Shown here piece after piece: positions 8,907-16,594 of a DNA stretch of 64,000 nucleotides. The position numbers were made by a program, and so were the translations under genes. Under the pieces are notes generated by a model. That model was given only the letters and a program-made list of their open reading frames with translations. It did not search any database and was not told the DNA's origin. Every line of letters starts with the position of its first letter. Position 1 is the first letter of the stretch. The DNA is from Rhizobium rosettiformans (lineage in GTDB: Bacteria > Pseudomonadota > Alphaproteobacteria > Rhizobiales > Rhizobiaceae), in contig NZ_CP032405.1 of the NCBI RefSeq assembly GCF_016806065.1, positions 1,100,501 through 1,164,500 of the forward strand. Reading direction: 5' to 3'.

Positions 8907-9295
8907 CCCAGTCCTCTGCGCATTTCCATTTGAATCAGGCCGGCTGAAAAATGGCCTCGGCAGCCCTTGCGGGCACTGCATCGCTGCAGTCGGCGGGAGA
9001 ATGTCGCCCTGATGGGCCCGTCACCTTGATCTATGACAATTTTGGAGATGCCGGCCGCAGCTTCGTGGCTCGAATTGCCCTTCGACGAGAACCAACCGGG
9101 AGGTGTGGAAGCACAGGCTCAGGCAAGCCTTGCATCTTAAAAGCAGGTCGTCCTGCGCGATGTCTTGAAACCCGCGGGGCAAGACTTTGTGCCGGAAGGT
9201 GTTGAAAAGGTTGAGACGCATTGCCTCGATCGGCGGTATGCCAACCGGCGGAACACTTTTGAGCACATTCGTTTCAGAACAAGAGGCCGATAGCG
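8907..9295. other. Divergent intergenic region, 389 bases, no gene supported
   Basis: It separates the ATPase gene (minus) and the octad-repeat gene (plus). Short frames on both strands lack ribosome-binding sites and recognisable content. The only signals seen are a near-consensus EcfG-type promoter at 9250-9273 and the ribosome-binding site AGAGG at 9283-9287 in front of the repeat gene. Confidence 0.6.
9250..9273 (+). promoter_or_regulatory. Possible EcfG (general stress) promoter before the octad-repeat gene
   Basis: GGAAC (9250-9254), 15 bases, then CGTT (9270-9273). Both half-elements are exact, but the spacer is one base shorter than the 16-17 usual for rhizobial EcfG/RpoE2 promoters. 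The implied start site is only about 15 bases before the ATG, with the ribosome-binding site at the very 5' end. Weak on its own. Confidence 0.3.
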
Positions 9296-12200
9296 ATGAC
9301 GTCGATTTCCCTGCTCAGCCCAGCCCAGATCCGGGCGCTCCCCAACTCGACGGTTAGCTCCTGGTCAGACGACGAAATCAGCCAGCTTTCGAGCACGCAG
9401 GTCAGCGCCCTGACGTCGTCACAGATTTCGGCGCTGCAGACGGAAGCCGTCGCAGGCCTGTCGACGTCGCAATTGAGGGCAATCGCTCCCCGTTCGATCA
9501 CCGGCCTGACGCTGGACCAGATCACCGCTCTATCGACCGAAGATGTTTCAAGTCTGGTCGTCTCACAGATCGCCGCGATGTCGGCAAGCCAGCTTGGCGG
9601 CCTGTCTTCCGAGCAGTCCGAAGCCTTGACACCGGCACAGGTCGCCCGATTGACTGCAACGCAATTGAGCGCCTTCAGCGCCGAAGATCTCGCGACGTTT
9701 TCGCCGGAAGATATCGCCGCGATCAACACGGCTGCCTTGAGAGGACAATCTCCCGAAAGACTGGCGGGGCTGAGCACCACTCAGATCGCGGCCTTGAAGC
9801 CAAACCAGATCGCGACGCTCACGCCGACCCAGATTGCAGCGCTCACACCCCAACAGCTCGGTGCCTTTTCGAACCAGCAGATGGCAGCCCTGAGTGCAAC
9901 CCAGGTTGCCGCTCTGACGGCCGACCAGCTGGGCGCCCTCTCCACGACACAATTCGCGGCCATTTCGCCGCGCGCGATCGTGGGCCTCTCGACCACTCAG
10001 ATTGCAACGCTTGGCAATGAAAAGGTCGGTGCGCTCACCGCCGCGCAGATGGCAACGCTTACATCGAAGCAACTGCCGGCCTTCACCACCGAACAAGTGG
10101 CCAACTTCTCGATGAGCCAGATTGCGGCGATCAATCCGCGCGCCATGTCGGGTCTTTCGGCCGATCAGATCGCGGCTTTGTCACCGCAGCAGATGGCGAG
10201 CCTCACTGGTACGCAAATCGCGGCCCTGAGCCGCACGCAGATGGCCGCCTTCAGCGGTGACCAGTTATCGGCACTCACCACAACCCAGATCAGAGCACTG
10301 AGCGCGACGCAGATCGCGGCCATACCGCCAGCGACGGTCGCAGGCTTTGGCGCAACCCAGATCGCAGCTCTCACACCGAAGGCTGTCGCCGGACTGAATG
10401 CCGAGCAACTCGCGGCCATGAGCGTCGATCAGCTCAAGGGGCTCAGCACCTCTCAGGTCGCGGCCATGACCGCAACCCAGATCGGAAACCTGTCGGGCGA
10501 TCAGATCGCCGGCCTTTCGAACGCTCAGATCGGTGCAATGAGTGCCTCTGCCGTCACGGGCCTCACACCGTCGCAGATCTCCGCGCTCACTCCCGGTCAG
10601 ATCGGAGCGATGTCGAGCACGCAGATCTCGGCCCTGAAGACCACACAGGTCGCGGCCTTCACGGCAGACCAGATCACGGGGTTGACCCCGACACAGATCC
10701 GCGGACTGACCGGCCCACAGATCGCCGCCATGTCCGAGAACTTTGTCACGGGCTTCTCCGAGGAACAGATCGCGGCCTTGAGCGCGCGCGCCATCGCTGG
10801 CCTGACGGCCGATCAGATTGGCGCACTGTCAATGGATCAACTGGATGCATTGAGCAACACCCAGATCGGCGCGCTGAATGCCACTCAGATCGCAGCGATG
10901 CCGCAAGAGGCAATCGCAGCGATGAGCCCGGCAAAGATTGCGGCGATCAGCGCGAAGGCGATCACCGGTTTGACGTCGGAAAATCTGGCATCGCTTGCGC
11001 CGAACCAGATCGCAGCCTTGACCACCACCCAGATCAGAGGCCTCAAGGCCGACCAGATCTCCGGTCTGACGGCGTTCCAGACCGAAGCGATGACCAACAG
11101 TCAGATCAGCGCATTGTCGGCGGCGCAGCTGTCGGCTCTGTCGGTCAACGCGGTAAAGGCGTGGTCGCCCTCCCAGATCGGCGCCATCTCTTCTGCTTCG
11201 ATCAGTGGACTGACCACCGATCAGCTCACGGCTCTGAATGACAATCAGATCGACAGTCTGACTGCCGCACAGATTGCCAGGATGAACGGCGCGCAGATCG
11301 GTTCGCTGTCTGAGCAGCAGCTGGCGACCTTCCTTCCGGCCGAAATCGCGGCTATTTCGCCCAGCGCCATCTCATCCATATCGCCCGACAAGATTGATGG
11401 ACTGAGCCTCGAGCAGATCGCAAGGCTGACCACGGCGCAGATCGCGGCGATGAAGAGCGAACAGCTCGTGGCCTTCACGCCCACGCAGCTGGCCTCGTTG
11501 AGCTCCAGCCAGTTGCAGGCAGTAACCTCCGCCCAGATCGCAGCGCTCTCTCCGAGCAACATTGCATCGCTGTCACGGGAGCAGATTGCCAGCCTCTCTG
11601 CACGCAGCATCGCCTCTCTGAGCACGGAACAGATCGCCGCCATGTCCGCCGATCAGATCGATGCCATGACGGCCACCCAGATCGCGGGCCTCACGGCAAG
11701 CCAGCTCGACGCGATGCGCAAGGCTGATATTCTCGCCTTCCTGCCGGCAGAAATCGCGGCCATTAACACCAGTGCCTTGAGCAGCCTCGACGCAGAGACC
11801 ATCGCAGCACTCAACATTGACCAGATTGCAGCCATGACCCCGGCACAGCTGGGCGCCCTGAGCAGGGACCAAGTCGCGGCGCTTACGCCAACGCAGCTCG
11901 ATGCCATGAGCGCGAAACAACTGGCAGGCTTTGGTGCAACGCAGGCAACGGCGCTGACGACGGCCGCGCTGGGAGCCTTGACCCCGGAACAGATTGCCGG
12001 CCTGAGCACGGCCGCGATTGCCGCGCTCTCGACGACCCAGATTGCGGCCCTGTCGACAAACCAGATCGAAGCCCTGACCACCGCACAGATGGGCGCATTG
12101 ACGGCCGCACAAGTGGCCGCCCTGACACCGACCCAGCTGAACAACCTGCCCACGGCAAAACTGGCGGCGATCAGCCCAACCGCCATTGCCGGACTGACGA

Positions 12201-13543
12201 CCCAGCAGATCGCGGGCCTCGGTTCGGACCAGATTAGTGCCTTGACCGCTACGCAGATCGCGGCGTTGACCCCGGAACAGGTCGGCGCGATGACGCCCCA
12301 GCAGGTCACACTTCTGTCGAACACCCAGATCGGAGCCTTGGGCGCCACCCAGGTCGCCGCCTTGTCGAACGACGCCCTGGCCACACTGACAAGCGAAAGG
12401 ATCGCGGCTCTCACTGCCAAGGCGATCCCTGGCCTGACGGCGACCCAGATCGCCTCCATGTCGACAACGCAGATCGACAGTCTGAGCCAGACCCAGATTG
12501 CCGCTCTCACCTCGACGCAGATCGGAGCACTTTCGTCGGCGCAGCTGGCAACCTTCTCCAATGCCGAACTCGCCGCGATCGCTCCTGCAGCGATTCCCGG
12601 ACTGTCGGCCGGAAATATCGCTGGCCTGAGCCAGGAGCAGATCGGCGTCCTCACGGCCGCCCAAGTCGGCGCCTTGACCTTCGATCAATTGAACGCCCTG
12701 CGTCCGGATCAGCTGGGCGTGATGAACGCTACCCAGATCGGAGCTCTGACCGCGACCCAGCTTGCATCGCTGTCGGCAGGGACCATTTCCGGTCTGTCAG
12801 CGACCCAGATCGCGGCCATTTCGACCAAGGCCATCCCCGGTTTGAGCACGGCCCAGATCGCGACACTGACCCCAAGCCAGATCGATGCGATGACATCGGC
12901 CCAGTTCGGCGCCCTGAGTGCGACCCAACTGTCGGCCTTCAGCCCAGCAGCGCTGGAAACGCTCACCTCTGCCGACATTGCAGCACTCTCGCCAAGCGCT
13001 GTGGGCGGACTCTCGCCCACGGTCTTCGCCACGCTGCAGCCAGAGCAGATCGCGTCCCTGACAACAGGTCAGGTGGCAGCGCTGAGCTATCACCAGCTTC
13101 GAGCGATGACCCAGGATCAGGTCGGCGCCATGACGCCGGCACAAATCGGGGCGATGAACGCCGTGCAGCTGGCAACACTGGGAACAGACAGGGTCGGCTG
13201 GCTGAGGACGGATCAGATCGCGGCCATCGATCCCAAGGCCATTGGCGGTTTGAGCGTGACCCAGGTCAGCGGCCTCACGGCCGCCCAGGCGGAAGCCCTG
13301 ACGCCGTCTCAGGTCGCAGGTCTCAGTTCGGCGCAGCTGACGGCGCTTGGCGCAAACAACCTGCGGACCTTCTCGACCGAGGATCTGGCAGCCATCAGTC
13401 AGCAGGCGATCCCCGGGCTGACAGTCAGCCAGATTTCCAACATGACGTCGGCGCAGCTTCAGGCGATCACGGCGACTCAGTCCAACTACCTGAGCCCGGA
13501 CCAGATTGCCGCCGTCCTCGCGGCCTACCAGTCGGCTGGATGA
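9296..13543 (+). CDS. Giant octapeptide-repeat protein, 1415 aa, function unknown
   Basis: The protein has six lead residues, 175 consecutive octapeptides without a single insertion or deletion, and a nine-residue tail. The consensus octad is [L/M/F/I]-[S/T]-x-x-Q-[I/V/L]-x-[A/G]; by hand count 122 of 175 have Gln at position 5. Octads that lack it cluster with a 17-octad period (see the repeat entry). There is no signal peptide, no membrane helix, no Cys, one His, and no RTX, autotransporter or enzymatic domain. S/T-(P/A)-x-Q at octad positions 2-5 resembles a helix N-capping box, so a solenoid of short helices is possible. A TxT-bearing beta-solenoid is the alternative. The start has AGAGG nine bases upstream. 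Similar low-complexity repeat proteins exist in alphaproteobacteria without assigned function. No secretion system lies next to it. Confidence 0.9.
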   Translation: MTSISLLSPAQIRALPNSTVSSWSDDEISQLSSTQVSALTSSQISALQTEAVAGLSTSQLRAIAPRSITGLTLDQITALSTEDVSSLVVSQIAAMSASQLGGLSSEQSEALTPAQVARLTATQLSAFSAEDLATFSPEDIAAINTAALRGQSPERLAGLSTTQIAALKPNQIATLTPTQIAALTPQQLGAFSNQQMAALSATQVAALTADQLGALSTTQFAAISPRAIVGLSTTQIATLGNEKVGALTAAQMATLTSKQLPAFTTEQVANFSMSQIAAINPRAMSGLSADQIAALSPQQMASLTGTQIAALSRTQMAAFSGDQLSALTTTQIRALSATQIAAIPPATVAGFGATQIAALTPKAVAGLNAEQLAAMSVDQLKGLSTSQVAAMTATQIGNLSGDQIAGLSNAQIGAMSASAVTGLTPSQISALTPGQIGAMSSTQISALKTTQVAAFTADQITGLTPTQIRGLTGPQIAAMSENFVTGFSEEQIAALSARAIAGLTADQIGALSMDQLDALSNTQIGALNATQIAAMPQEAIAAMSPAKIAAISAKAITGLTSENLASLAPNQIAALTTTQIRGLKADQISGLTAFQTEAMTNSQISALSAAQLSALSVNAVKAWSPSQIGAISSASISGLTTDQLTALNDNQIDSLTAAQIARMNGAQIGSLSEQQLATFLPAEIAAISPSAISSISPDKIDGLSLEQIARLTTAQIAAMKSEQLVAFTPTQLASLSSSQLQAVTSAQIAALSPSNIASLSREQIASLSARSIASLSTEQIAAMSADQIDAMTATQIAGLTASQLDAMRKADILAFLPAEIAAINTSALSSLDAETIAALNIDQIAAMTPAQLGALSRDQVAALTPTQLDAMSAKQLAGFGATQATALTTAALGALTPEQIAGLSTAAIAALSTTQIAALSTNQIEALTTAQMGALTAAQVAALTPTQLNNLPTAKLAAISPTAIAGLTTQQIAGLGSDQISALTATQIAALTPEQVGAMTPQQVTLLSNTQIGALGATQVAALSNDALATLTSERIAALTAKAIPGLTATQIASMSTTQIDSLSQTQIAALTSTQIGALSSAQLATFSNAELAAIAPAAIPGLSAGNIAGLSQEQIGVLTAAQVGALTFDQLNALRPDQLGVMNATQIGALTATQLASLSAGTISGLSATQIAAISTKAIPGLSTAQIATLTPSQIDAMTSAQFGALSATQLSAFSPAALETLTSADIAALSPSAVGGLSPTVFATLQPEQIASLTTGQVAALSYHQLRAMTQDQVGAMTPAQIGAMNAVQLATLGTDRVGWLRTDQIAAIDPKAIGGLSVTQVSGLTAAQAEALTPSQVAGLSSAQLTALGANNLRTFSTEDLAAISQQAIPGLTVSQISNMTSAQLQAITATQSNYLSPDQIAAVLAAYQSAG
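9314..13513 (+). repeat. 175 tandem 24-bp/8-aa repeats with a 408-bp (17-octad) super-repeat
   Basis: Octad 1 starts at 9314 and octad 175 ends at 13513. From octad 18 the sequence falls into nine 17-octad units starting at 9722, 10130, 10538, 10946, 11354, 11762, 12170, 12578 and 12986, plus five octads of a tenth (13394-13513). Position 1 of each unit has the form I-x-x-x-A-I-x-G, as does position 11; position 9 also loses Gln in all units but the first. Octads 16-17 often begin with Phe and carry Asp/Glu/Lys at position 5. From octad 16 on, 47 of 48 non-Gln octads lie at unit positions 9-11 or 16-2. The first 17 octads (9314-9721) carry a shifted version. At the DNA level units differ at many synonymous sites. 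Confidence 0.93.
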
Positions 13544-13556
13544 TGAAAGTCTGGAT

Positions 13557-13579
13557 GAGGTCGGCCAGCGGTCGGCCTC
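13557..13579. terminator. Possible bidirectional hairpin between repeat gene and phnF
   Basis: Ten-base arms (GAGGTCGGCC and GGTCGGCCTC) pair with two G-T pairs around a three-base loop, in the 39-base gap between convergent genes. There is no T-run, so the function is uncertain. Confidence 0.35.
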
Positions 13580-13582
13580 AGC

Positions 13583-14302
13583 TCAGTTTCGAATCGTGAA
13601 CTGCACACGATCTGCCGGGAAACGGGTTACCGCATACTGGATCGGACGGGCTGCCGGATCGGTATTCAGCGCCCGGGTCACCAGCACGATGGCACCCGGC
13701 GTCAATTCGAGATGAACGACGTCATCAGGCTCTGCGTGGACGGCTGAGATCTCGGTGACCTCACGGACGTAGTCGTCAACTCCACAGCGCGTAAGCGCGC
13801 GGGTAATCGAACCCGTTTCGGCAAATGCCGTGTCGATGCCAGCAAACCGCTCTGCCGGAAACCACATGGTTGAGCGTGAGACGGCACGACCATCGGCCTT
13901 TCTGATGCCATCGAGCCTCAGGACCTCTTCGCCTGGATTGAGTTTCAGGCGCTTGGCGAGATCGGCGGAGGCAATTTCGCGAGCGGACGACAGCAAGATC
14001 CCCTTGAGATCCCGCGCCTGCTCGCCAATGCCTTCGCTGAAGCGGGTACGCCTCCCGATCGGAAAGTCGAACTTGTCGCGCTGGGTAATCATCGTGCCGC
14101 GCCCCTGGGCCGCCCGCACGATGCCCTCCTGAGCAAGCGCCGCAAGCGCGGCACGCACGGTATGCCGGTTCACCCCGAACTCTTCGGCCAGCGCCGTCTC
14201 CGCCGGAACCATGCCCGTCTTGTCATAGAGACCTGCAAGAATATTGGCGCGGATCCGATCGGAAATCTGGCGCCAGAGGGCGACCCCCTTCTGTCTCTGC
14301 AT
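13583..14302 (-). CDS. phnF: PhnF, GntR/UTRA regulator of phosphonate genes
   Basis: A regulator of 239 residues with an N-terminal winged helix (about 8-75; ALAEEFGVNRHTVRAALAAL is the HTH) and a C-terminal UTRA ligand domain (about 95-235). It is divergent from phnGHIJKL, the standard place of phnF. Two adjacent perfect palindromes lie in the shared gap and are likely its operators. It probably represses the carbon-phosphorus lyase genes and is relieved by a phosphonate or a pathway intermediate. The ATG at 14302 is used; a GTG one codon upstream is an equally good start, with GGGAG a little further up. Confidence 0.9.
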   Translation of the reverse strand: MQRQKGVALWRQISDRIRANILAGLYDKTGMVPAETALAEEFGVNRHTVRAALAALAQEGIVRAAQGRGTMITQRDKFDFPIGRRTRFSEGIGEQARDLKGILLSSAREIASADLAKRLKLNPGEEVLRLDGIRKADGRAVSRSTMWFPAERFAGIDTAFAETGSITRALTRCGVDDYVREVTEISAVHAEPDDVVHLELTPGAIVLVTRALNTDPAARPIQYAVTRFPADRVQFTIRN

Positions 14303-14320
14303 CACGGAAATACCGGCTCC

Positions 14321-14338
14321 CTGTCACAAGCTTGTCAC
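14321..14338 (+). promoter_or_regulatory. Pho box upstream of phnG
   Basis: CTGTCAC-AAGC-TTGTCAC matches the PhoB site CTGTCAT-N4-CTGTCAT at 11 of 14 half-site bases, with correct spacing and in the phnG direction, 67 bases before the phnG start. PhoB~P would activate the operon under phosphate starvation. Confidence 0.75.
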
Positions 14339-14352
14339 GACCGCAGGTTACT

Positions 14353-14390
14353 CATACAGTAACTTGTATGGTTGTCTATATTACTAGACA
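14353..14390. promoter_or_regulatory. Two tandem palindromes, likely PhnF operators
   Basis: CATACA-N6-TGTATG (14353-14370) and TGTCTA-N6-TAGACA (14373-14390) are both perfect 18-base inverted repeats with 6-base spacers. Their centres are 20 bases apart, two helical turns. They lie between the Pho box and phnG, where a bound GntR dimer pair would block transcription. Confidence 0.7.
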
Positions 14391-14405
14391 TTTCGAGGAC
14401 TGACA

Positions 14406-14876
14406 ATGGAAAAAGCCACGCAAATCAATCCCGGCGCTCAGACCGACAGAAAGCGGATCGTCGATCTGCTTGCGCGGGCCACGCCTGCCGAACTCGAAGA
14501 CGCCATGTCCGCCTTCGACCCGGTTCCGGCCTACACCGCCCTTCGCGGTCCGGAGACCGGTCTCGTCATGGTCAAGGGCCGCATCGGCGGCGGCGGTGCA
14601 CCCTTCAATCTCGGTGAAGCGACCGTCAGTCGCGCAAGCATCCGTCTCTCGGACGGCCGCATCGGCCATGGCTACAGGCTCGGAACGGACCGCAAGTCCG
14701 CAAAGCTTTCTGCCGTTCTCGATGCTGTGGCGCAGGATGAAGCAGCCGGCGCATTGCTCGAAACACGCCTCCTGACACCGCTCGAAGCACGCCTCGCGGC
14801 GGAAGCTAAGAAGCTCGAGACCGAAACGGCCGCCACGAAGGTCGATTTCTTCACCATGGTTCGCGGAGAAGACTGA
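14406..14876 (+). CDS. phnG: Carbon-phosphorus lyase core subunit PhnG
   Basis: A 156-residue PhnG subunit of the soluble PhnGHIJ C-P lyase core complex, which forms ribose 1-methylphosphonate triphosphate from ATP and a phosphonate and then cleaves the C-P bond. Recognisable stretches are LLARATPAELE near residue 20 and GRIGGGGAPFNLGEATVSRASI near 60-80. It is the first gene of the operon. The ATG follows GAGGA and lies 15 bases after the second operator palindrome. Its stop overlaps the phnH start (TGATG). Confidence 0.96.
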   Translation: MEKATQINPGAQTDRKRIVDLLARATPAELEDAMSAFDPVPAYTALRGPETGLVMVKGRIGGGGAPFNLGEATVSRASIRLSDGRIGHGYRLGTDRKSAKLSAVLDAVAQDEAAGALLETRLLTPLEARLAAEAKKLETETAATKVDFFTMVRGED

Positions 14877-15484
14877 TGCTCGAAGTGACTGAAAGCCTCG
14901 ACGGCGGTTTCCCGGATGCCGTTACCCATGCCCAGACTGTCTTCCGCAGCGTGATGGACGCCATGGCCCGCCCCGGCAGCATCGGCCTCGTCGATGTGCC
15001 CGTCGCACCACCCGCACCGCTTGGCATCGCGGCAGGCGCCCTGCTGCTGACACTCTGCGACCACGACACGCCGATCTGGGTCACGCCTGTTCTCGCCAAA
15101 TCCGCCCTTTCAGGCTGGATCGGCTTCCACACCGGCGCCAGCCTGACGTCGACAAAGACCGATGCCAAATTCGCCTTCGTTGAAGCAGGCGCGCCGGTCC
15201 CATCGCTGACACAATTTGCGCTGGGAACCCAGGAATACCCTGATCGTTCGACGACGCTGGTCGTCGAGGTCGCGTCGCTCGAAGGCGGCCAGCCTCTGCA
15301 ACTGTCAGGCCCCGGAATTCGCGACACCGCCATCATCGCTCCGAAAGGTCTGCCCGCAACCTTGCTGCGCCAATGGGCCGATAATCGCGCCCTGTTCCCG
15401 CGCGGCATCGACCTGGTGCTGACGGCAGGTCGACGCTTCATCGCGCTGCCGCGCACGACCAAGATCCGCGAGATGGAGGCCTGA
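14876..15484 (+). CDS. phnH: Carbon-phosphorus lyase core subunit PhnH
   Basis: A 202-residue PhnH protein, structural subunit of the PhnGHIJ core. The N-terminal motif FRSVMDAMARPGSI (near 24-37) and the C-terminal NRALFPRGIDLVL stretch with PRTT are typical. Length is normal for the family. It is coupled translationally to phnG by a one-base overlap and followed after three bases by phnI. Confidence 0.96.
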   Translation: MLEVTESLDGGFPDAVTHAQTVFRSVMDAMARPGSIGLVDVPVAPPAPLGIAAGALLLTLCDHDTPIWVTPVLAKSALSGWIGFHTGASLTSTKTDAKFAFVEAGAPVPSLTQFALGTQEYPDRSTTLVVEVASLEGGQPLQLSGPGIRDTAIIAPKGLPATLLRQWADNRALFPRGIDLVLTAGRRFIALPRTTKIREMEA

Positions 15485-15487
15485 GCC

Positions 15488-16594
15488 ATGTATGTAGCCG
15501 TCAAGGGTGGCGAAAAGGCCATCGCCAACGCCCACAAGCTGCTTGCCGACCGCCGCCGTGGTGACAGGTCGCTGCCGTCGGTGACGATCGATCAGATCGT
15601 GGCCCAGCTCGGTCTCGCCGTCGACCGTGTCATGGCCGAGGCCTCGCTCTACGATTGCACGCTCGCAGCCCTCGCCCTCAAGCAATCGCGCGGCGATATG
15701 ATCGAAGCGATCTTCCTGCTGCGCGCCTACCGCACCACATTGCCACGCTTCGGCACGTCCCGTCCGATCGAAACGGGCCGGATGCGCGTCGAGCGTCGCG
15801 TCTCCGCCACCTATAAGGATCTGCCCGGCGGACAGCTGCTCGGCCCCACCTTCGACTATACCCATCGTCTCCTCGATCCCTCGCTGCTCGATGACGAGAC
15901 GGTGGATATGGGCGAGCAGCGCGAGGAAGGCCTGGAGCATGTCATGCGGGTCTCGGACATTCTCGACGGTGAAGGCCTGATCGAGCCGGATGGCGAAATG
16001 CCCGAGGATCACATCGCCGGCGACATCACCCGCGAGCCGATGGAATTTCCGATGGCCCGCGACCTTCGGCTGCAGGCACTGGCCCGCGGCGACGAGGGCT
16101 TTCTGCTGGCCCTCGGCTATTCGACCCAGCGCGGTTATGGCCGCTCTCATCCCTTCGTCGGCGAAATCCGCATGGGCCTCGTGGAGATCGAATTCGACGT
16201 GCCGGAACTCGGCTTCGCCGTCTCGCTCGGCGAAATCCGCGTCACCGAATGCCAGATGGTCAACCAGTTCAAGGGCTCGGCCAAGGCCCCGCCGCAGTTC
16301 ACCCGCGGCTATGGCCTCGTCTTCGGTCAGAGCGAACGCAAGGCCATGTCCATGTCGCTTGTCGACCGGGCACTGCGCACGCAGGAATTCGGCGAGGATG
16401 TCGTGGCACCTGCCCAGGACGAGGAATTCGTAATCTCCCATTGCGACAACGTCCAGGCGACCGGTTTCGTCGAACATCTGAAGCTGCCGCACTACGTCGA
16501 TTTCCAGGCCGAACTGGATCTCGTCCGCCGCATGCGGGCAAAGCACGACGCCAACAAGACAGATCCGACCGACCTGAAGGAGGCCGCAGAATGA
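15488..16594 (+). CDS. phnI: Carbon-phosphorus lyase core subunit PhnI
   Basis: PhnI, 368 residues, the nucleosidase-like subunit. With PhnG, PhnH and PhnL it exchanges adenine of ATP for the phosphonate. Starts MYVAVKGGEKAI as in other PhnI proteins; the histidine-rich block near 110-130 (LGPTFDYTHRLLDPSLL) and QRGYGRSHPFVGEIR near 215 are well conserved. Ends by a four-base overlap (ATGA) with phnJ. Confidence 0.97.
   Translation: MYVAVKGGEKAIANAHKLLADRRRGDRSLPSVTIDQIVAQLGLAVDRVMAEASLYDCTLAALALKQSRGDMIEAIFLLRAYRTTLPRFGTSRPIETGRMRVERRVSATYKDLPGGQLLGPTFDYTHRLLDPSLLDDETVDMGEQREEGLEHVMRVSDILDGEGLIEPDGEMPEDHIAGDITREPMEFPMARDLRLQALARGDEGFLLALGYSTQRGYGRSHPFVGEIRMGLVEIEFDVPELGFAVSLGEIRVTECQMVNQFKGSAKAPPQFTRGYGLVFGQSERKAMSMSLVDRALRTQEFGEDVVAPAQDEEFVISHCDNVQATGFVEHLKLPHYVDFQAELDLVRRMRAKHDANKTDPTDLKEAAE

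Noticed and set aside
8951..9266. Short frames on both strands in the ATPase/octad-repeat gap
   Set aside because: No ribosome-binding sites, no known motifs, and mutually overlapping.
11573..12688. Long minus-strand open frames inside the octad-repeat gene (for example 11573-12688 and 11653-12654)
   Set aside because: They mirror the 24-base periodicity of the plus-strand gene and arise from its codon pattern. They have no ribosome-binding sites and translate to Arg- or Ala/Val-rich repeats.
9314..13513. TAL-effector-like repeats (LTPEQV is also the opening of TALE repeats)
   Set aside because: The repeat is 8, not 34, residues long. There are no repeat-variable residue pairs, no nuclear signals and no type III context.
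9314..13513. CRISPR-like periodic DNA
   Set aside because: The 24-base periodicity is continuous coding sequence with diverged copies, no spacers and no cas genes nearby.
16249..16590. Extended phnJ frame
   Set aside because: It translates phnI sequence out of frame. The true start overlaps the phnI stop, and the homologous N-terminus begins at MSAPATE.
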